Assembly: GCA_022844575.1 (NCBI GenBank)
Contig: JALHLL010000106.1
Span: forward strand, 1-11,323
Source of the DNA: a bacterium
GTDB lineage: Bacteria; Bacteroidota; Ignavibacteria; Kapaibacteriales; UBA961
Length of the DNA stretch: 11,323 bases
Reading direction: 5' to 3'
This document shows positions 7,773-11,323 of the stretch, piece after piece. The notes under the pieces were generated by a model. That model searched no databases, had not been told where the DNA came from, and saw nothing but the letters and a program-made list of their open reading frames with translations. Each line of letters starts with the position of its first letter. Position 1 is the stretch's first letter. The translations under genes were made by a program, and so were the position numbers.

Positions 7773-9983
7773 ATGACAATGAATATAAAGCAAAGATTTG
7801 CGGTATCATGTGTATATATATTGCTAATTAGTATCATTGGTACTTGTTTTACTAAAAATTGGTCATTCCTTATTAACACGAATGACCCTTTTAACATTGT
7901 TCTAATCACTACAGCTCTGGCATTAGTTTTGGGTAATTACATTACCGAACCTTATTATTCTAAACCTGTAGACGTAATTACGAGATGGATTGCAGTTTTT
8001 TTATTCATAATAGGCATAGACTCTAGTAAACCATTTTTTTTTCGAAGTTTCTGGATATATACAAGTATTGTTTTCGTAACAGTGTCGCTGATGATGATCC
8101 TATTATGTGGTTGGAGCAAATTTGAAAAAATACAGAGACTAATTGTCAAACTAATATGTGATGTATCAAGGCCAAAGATTGTTTTCACATTACTGTATCT
8201 TGATATAGTCTGTTCAAGATTTGACCATAATAGTGCTGAATATCCATTTTTAGTTACGTTCGGTTTCTTGTTATTTTATGATAGCCCAATAATATGGTTT
8301 GTTGTAAAAGCATCCTCTTTATTCAAAAATGTCAAGTCCTTAACTGACAACACAAGATTTATAGGGCAAATCATAAGTCACAAAAGCCCTGATCTGTACG
8401 AAATAGAAATTACGCCAGAAAACCTATTTAGACAAAAAGAGTTAAAAGGCAGATTAGTCTTCTTAGAAAATGGCAAACACGGAATTATCGGAATAGTATT
8501 ACGAGAGAGACTCTTGGTAGAAAAAAAGTGGTTGGATATAATGACCCTTAGAGACAACGAGAAAAATACAGTTACCATTAATTTAGGTTCCTTTTTACCT
8601 TTGAGTGATAAAAAATCTGTGTACTCAAAGAGTAATGCGGTCTATCTACTTGATCTTCAAAAACTTGAAGACCAAAATAAAGCTGATATAACCCAGCACC
8701 CAATAGTAAAAAATTTTGAACGCCTTATAGGAATTGTATGGGAGGGATCGACAATTGAGAAAATAAGATTCTACAAACTTATTTCAGAGCAGTTACATAT
8801 ACAAACAAACTTTGTGGAAGGGAGTATAATTGAAACCACTATTACAAATCAGAAAGTTCTATACCAAGTAATAGATGCGAAATTAAACGACGAAAATCTT
8901 GAGAACAAAGATTCCCATGGTTTTACTTTGGGAACAGCTCTAAAATTAGGTAAATATATTACTAGTAAAAACGAGTTAGATGTTGTGAAGTGGTTGCCAG
9001 AAATATACACACCTGTATTCCTGCTTAACCCCGAAGAAGTTGAATACAAAGTCTCTGATTCTATAGGTAGACTTCCCAATACAAACTATGGGATACCTAT
9101 CAAACAATACAATGATCTTGTTACTCATAACACGGCAATTCTTGGTATTGTCGGTATTGGTAAATCCTGTTTAACCTTTGAATTGCTACAAAAACTTATT
9201 CACAATACCAATATAAAGGTTTTCTGTATCGATTTAACTAATCAATACACTAAAGAATTACCACAGTATGTAGATGTGAATTCCTTACAAATAGACTTTG
9301 AACAAAAAATTCTCCAAGATCTTAAAAAGTACTCAGGTAAGACCGGTAATACCGACTCACCAAAAGCATGGGGAAACATTGAAGACTATAAAGATACGCT
9401 TACTAAGGAAATCAAAAAGTTCACAGATTGTGAACAGAAACGAATATTAATTCTTAATCCAGATTTACATGCAGTCGAGCAACCAAATGCTCAATTCAAA
9501 ATTACACACAACGTTCCTCTTTCTGCTGCTGAAAAAACTAGAAAGATTTCGGAATGCATTTTCCTAGCAGCTAAGTCGGAGGGTGAGACTCAAAACGCTA
9601 GATACCTCATTGTTTTTGAGGAAGCTCACTCACTTATCCCCGAATGGAATTCTGTATCTAATGATGGCGATAAGAATGCCAGCAACGGGACAGCTAAGGT
9701 AATTTTACAGGGGCGAAAATACGGGTTAGGCTCTATCATAGTAACTCAACGAACAGCGAATATTAGCAAAAGTATATTGAATCAATGTAATACTGTTTTC
9801 GCATTAAGAGTATTCGATGATACAGGAAAACAATTCTTAGAGAATTACTTTGGTAGTACATATACAAATTTATTACCATCACTAGAAGAACGGCATTGTA
9901 TTGCCATAGGTAAAGCACTAAGGCTAAAACAACCAGTTATTATAGAATTAAATAATATTAATGACTTACTCATATCTTCATAA
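7773..9983 (+). CDS. Membrane-anchored HerA/FtsK-type ATPase (DUF87-like), orphan
   Basis: This 736-residue protein has about six hydrophobic segments at the N-terminus (roughly 9-27, 40-56, 68-84, 91-113, 136-148, 157-180). A probably beta-rich region from 195 to 300 sits where HerA carries its HAS-barrel, though that fold is not verified. The C-terminal part is a RecA-like motor with Walker A GIVGIGKS at 458-465 (Lys464), Walker B YLIVFEEAH at 611-619 with Glu616/Glu617, and the HerA-typical block GRKYGLGSIIVTQR (647-660) leading to LNQCNT (669-674). HerA-type ATPases are ring-shaped DNA translocases; several work with nucleases or in phage defence. No NurA, SIR2 or DUF4297 gene is adjacent. 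The gene has its own promoter and lies between two non-coding regions; sampled stretches look lower in G+C than the genes to its left, suggesting transfer. ATG 7773 and ATG 7779 are both possible starts. The ATPase family is clear; the biological role is not. Confidence 0.85.
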   Translation: MTMNIKQRFAVSCVYILLISIIGTCFTKNWSFLINTNDPFNIVLITTALALVLGNYITEPYYSKPVDVITRWIAVFLFIIGIDSSKPFFFRSFWIYTSIVFVTVSLMMILLCGWSKFEKIQRLIVKLICDVSRPKIVFTLLYLDIVCSRFDHNSAEYPFLVTFGFLLFYDSPIIWFVVKASSLFKNVKSLTDNTRFIGQIISHKSPDLYEIEITPENLFRQKELKGRLVFLENGKHGIIGIVLRERLLVEKKWLDIMTLRDNEKNTVTINLGSFLPLSDKKSVYSKSNAVYLLDLQKLEDQNKADITQHPIVKNFERLIGIVWEGSTIEKIRFYKLISEQLHIQTNFVEGSIIETTITNQKVLYQVIDAKLNDENLENKDSHGFTLGTALKLGKYITSKNELDVVKWLPEIYTPVFLLNPEEVEYKVSDSIGRLPNTNYGIPIKQYNDLVTHNTAILGIVGIGKSCLTFELLQKLIHNTNIKVFCIDLTNQYTKELPQYVDVNSLQIDFEQKILQDLKKYSGKTGNTDSPKAWGNIEDYKDTLTKEIKKFTDCEQKRILILNPDLHAVEQPNAQFKITHNVPLSAAEKTRKISECIFLAAKSEGETQNARYLIVFEEAHSLIPEWNSVSNDGDKNASNGTAKVILQGRKYGLGSIIVTQRTANISKSILNQCNTVFALRVFDDTGKQFLENYFGSTYTNLLPSLEERHCIAIGKALRLKQPVIIELNNINDLLISS

Positions 9984-10009
9984 ACAACTTACGTGAGAAA
10001 CAATTAGCC

Positions 10010-10050
10010 GTTATACTTCTTAATTCATTTCAAATCCTACTAAGTATAAC
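10010..10050. repeat. Inverted repeat just after the ATPase gene
   Basis: GTTATACTT at 10010-10018 is the exact complement of AAGTATAAC at 10042-10050 (9-base arms, 23-base spacer). A third copy, AAGTATAAC, occurs at 10462-10470. No T tract follows, so a terminator role is unsupported. Confidence 0.45.
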
Positions 10051-10128
10051 TTTAACGCAGAACAACCTTATCTAACCGAAACGAAACATACTGTAACAGT
10101 ATAGTTTACGGAGATATGATTATCAGCG

Positions 10129-10157
10129 TACTATAATTTCTATACATTATTATAGTA
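10129..10157. repeat. Perfect 9-base inverted repeat
   Basis: TACTATAAT at 10129-10137 pairs with ATTATAGTA at 10149-10157 around an 11-base spacer. It is AT-only apart from one C/G pair, and could be an operator or a weak hairpin. Confidence 0.45.
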
Positions 10158-10321
10158 TCCATGCCTATATCCCTTACCCCTACTCTGATATATATTCTTC
10201 CGTGCTGACAAATCAGAAATGATTTCCGCTATTGGGATTTGTAACGTATTCTAAGCATCTCCCTATATACCCTTCCCCATGTAAAGGAAACATAATAAAA
10301 TAGAGTAATGCAAGAGTAATG

Positions 10322-10370
10322 GTACATAGTACAGCCCTTGTATTTTTGTACGTATAATTGTACATGTACA
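10322..10370. promoter_or_regulatory. GTAC-rich operator-like cluster around a TAnnTTTG box
   Basis: Five GTAC words (10322, 10329, 10348, 10360, 10366) fall within 48 bases. They include the 12-base perfect palindrome TGTACATGTACA at 10359-10370. A -7-like box TATTTTTG lies at 10341-10348. No TTG sits at the proper distance upstream, so the promoter is only partly supported. The arrangement resembles a promoter overlapped by repressor sites; the regulator is unknown. A transcript from here would run toward the gene at 10626 with a leader of about 270 bases, or form a separate small RNA. Confidence 0.4.
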
Positions 10371-10386
10371 GATGATGAGTGTGTAA

Positions 10387-10408
10387 TAATTTCCGAAAGC
10401 GGAAATTA
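10387..10408. repeat. Strong small hairpin in the non-coding region
   Basis: TAATTTCCG at 10387-10395 and CGGAAATTA at 10400-10408 form a perfect 9-base-pair stem with an AAAG tetraloop. The nearest T run (TTTTT, about 10421) is 12 bases away, so it is not a typical terminator. It lies 39 bases downstream of the -7-like box at 10341 and could be part of an RNA leader. Confidence 0.5.
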
Positions 10409-10625
10409 AGTGTGTAGTGTTTTTAGGGTGTGTATGGGTTATTAAATACCTGTCTTACAACAAGTATAACTCCATACTACATTTTGTTTATAATAAGTAT
10501 TGGCTAATGCTCATGATTGGCCACATGGGTGTATTGTGTCAATAAAGTGAAGTCGAAATCACTATAAAAACGAGGCATTTTCCGAAAAGCCAAAAGAGTA
10601 GGAGTTATTTAAATTTACAATCATT

Positions 10626-11018
10626 ATGTCAAATCCATTAATAGGTGCCTATCATGCGCAAGGCACAATAGGTAATGTTGGTATGCCGGGTGCACCAATC
10701 GCTCATTTTAGTCTTGTAGTCGTTCCTTCTCAACATTCCGTATCTGGAACGGTTGTCATCACTCAAGCTATTCAAGGAGCAGATAGTGAAATAACAGTTC
10801 AAGTCACGGGAAAAATCTATGCAACAGGTCTCGGTCAATATACGCAAGTGGTTTCCATAAGCGGACAATATGTTCAAACCGTACCTCCTCCTGCAATCGG
10901 TGCTTTCCTTGCGGATTTTAATGCCCATATGGCAATTGATGGTGCTTGGAATGGCGTAGGCGGATTCTCATACTGGCAACATGATATCGAAAATGTTCCG
11001 GTAGTTTCCTCCAACTAA
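10626..11018 (+). CDS. Small DUF1842-like protein of unknown function
   Basis: This is a 130-residue protein without a signal peptide, membrane segment or cysteine. Gly, Ala and Val are abundant, and hydrophobic residues alternate through 26-85 (HFSLVVV, SGTVVITQA, TVQVTGKIYA, YTQVVSISGQY), which suggests a beta-sheet fold. Recognisable points are GNVGMPGAP (16-24), GTVVITQA (41-48), a VPPPAIG turn (86-92) and AIDGAWNGVGGFSYW (103-117). The MPGAP and ITQA elements and the size recall the DUF1842 family as I remember it; a profile search would be needed to confirm. No function is known for that family. ATG 10626 has no close Shine-Dalgarno sequence (an AGGAG lies about 20 bases upstream, rather far). 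It appears monocistronic, with a long non-coding region before it and a terminator after it. Confidence 0.8.
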   Translation: MSNPLIGAYHAQGTIGNVGMPGAPIAHFSLVVVPSQHSVSGTVVITQAIQGADSEITVQVTGKIYATGLGQYTQVVSISGQYVQTVPPPAIGAFLADFNAHMAIDGAWNGVGGFSYWQHDIENVPVVSSN

Positions 11019-11118
11019 TATTTTGCTCAGTCATTATTATATGCGATAAGTTCTTTTTTGAATGTAAATTTATCCGTATATATTCCGAACAAAACAGATT
11101 ATCAATACCCTAAAAAGT

Positions 11119-11147
11119 AAAAAGCCGTTAACAGTAACGGCTTTTTT
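11119..11147. terminator. Bidirectional terminator between convergent genes
   Basis: AAAAAGCCGTTA at 11119-11130 pairs perfectly with TAACGGCTTTTT at 11135-11146 around an ACAG loop. Runs of A before and T after let it act on both strands. It sits between the + strand gene ending at 11018 and the - strand gene whose stop is at 11172. Confidence 0.9.
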
Positions 11148-11171
11148 ATTTTCAAGTTTTTTTTATGTGTA

Positions 11172-11321
11172 CTAATGATGTTCCTCATGCTCTGTCTGTT
11201 GAGCATTACCGTTTATTTCCGTATGCCTTATTTGTCCGCCCAAATATCCTGTTCTTATTACAACCGTTGATGTAAATGCCGATATTAATAATACGACAAT
11301 ATAGGCAAGATTTGCTTTTGA
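11172..11321 (-). CDS. C-terminal end of a membrane protein with a histidine-rich tail (partial)
   Basis: Read on the minus strand, the frame is open from the window edge to a TAG stop at 11174-11172, giving the last 49 residues. They begin with one transmembrane helix (LAYIVVLLISAFTSTVVI), followed by RTGYLGGQIRHTEI and a tail ending TEHEEHH. The GYLGGQIRHTEI segment after a final helix recalls the C-termini of small Bacteroidota membrane proteins of uncertain function, some DUF2231-like, but this is too short to assign. The His/Glu tail could bind metal. Support for a real gene comes from the intact frame, the helix-then-charged-tail pattern, and the bidirectional terminator 25 bases after the stop. 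The start lies outside the window. Confidence 0.7.
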   Translation of the reverse strand, partial: SKANLAYIVVLLISAFTSTVVIRTGYLGGQIRHTEINGNAQQTEHEEHH

Positions 11322-11323
11322 AT

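Larger units (their letters stand above)
9984..10625. other. 642-base non-coding region rich in inverted repeats
   Basis: No reading frame longer than about 15 codons was found on the + strand, and I saw no convincing gene on the other strand. The region holds several perfect inverted repeats (listed separately), a shorter one at 10088-10102 (ATACTG/CAGTAT) and another at 10208-10242 (ACAAATC/GATTTGT). Two C-rich, similar 17-base stretches begin with CCTATAT at 10164 and 10262. It may hold regulatory sites, a non-coding RNA, or decayed sequence. No tRNA, attachment site or insertion-sequence end was recognised. Confidence 0.6.

Noticed and set aside
7773..9983. Known SIR2-HerA, DUF4297-HerA or HerA-NurA system
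   Set aside because: None of the required partner genes is adjacent, and those HerA proteins are not known to me to carry a multi-spanning membrane domain.
10387..10408. Hairpin as a terminator
   Set aside because: No T tract directly follows the stem.
9984..10625. CRISPR array, tRNA or insertion sequence
   Set aside because: No regularly spaced direct repeats, cloverleaf or transposase fragment was seen; repeats here are short and mostly inverted.
10638..10928. 96-codon open frame on the minus strand opposite the DUF1842-like gene
   Set aside because: The translation is rich in Cys, Arg and Tyr without domain-like patterning, whereas the + strand frame has regular beta-type alternation and family-like motifs.

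Overview
The window looks like chromosomal DNA from a member of the Bacteroidota or a close relative. It is AT-rich. Most start codons lack a Shine-Dalgarno sequence. Intergenic regions carry TAnnTTTG boxes of the kind used by the Bacteroidota primary sigma factor (one with TTG 20 bases upstream). The hybrid-kinase and GcvT-type genes fit that group. The assignment is an inference from these signals, not from a database match.

Left part (1-4503, + strand): a signalling block. The first gene enters from outside the window and encodes a large hybrid histidine kinase (GAF, GAF, PAS, HisKA, HATPase, two receiver domains, Hpt). After a 159-base gap comes a second protein with a receiver domain at the front of a histidine kinase core. 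They may form a phosphorelay pair.

Centre (4534-7566, + strand): housekeeping and transport. An MdtG-like major facilitator efflux protein is followed 19 bases later by a YdjM-type membrane metal-dependent hydrolase. Next is gcvT, the aminomethyltransferase of the glycine cleavage system, with its own promoter-like box and a clear terminator.

Right part (7567-11323): accessory in character. A promoter and a long structured leader precede a 736-residue orphan protein that joins a multi-spanning membrane domain to a HerA/FtsK-type ATPase. Sampled stretches of this gene look lower in G+C than the genes to its left. No nuclease, SIR2 or other known HerA partner is present. A 642-base non-coding stretch follows, rich in inverted repeats and with a dense cluster of GTAC words around a promoter-like box. 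Then comes a small DUF1842-like protein of unknown function. The window closes with a bidirectional terminator and the C-terminal end of a minus-strand membrane protein with a histidine-rich tail.

The most unusual content is the membrane-anchored HerA-like ATPase with its leader, and the repeat-rich non-coding segment behind it.
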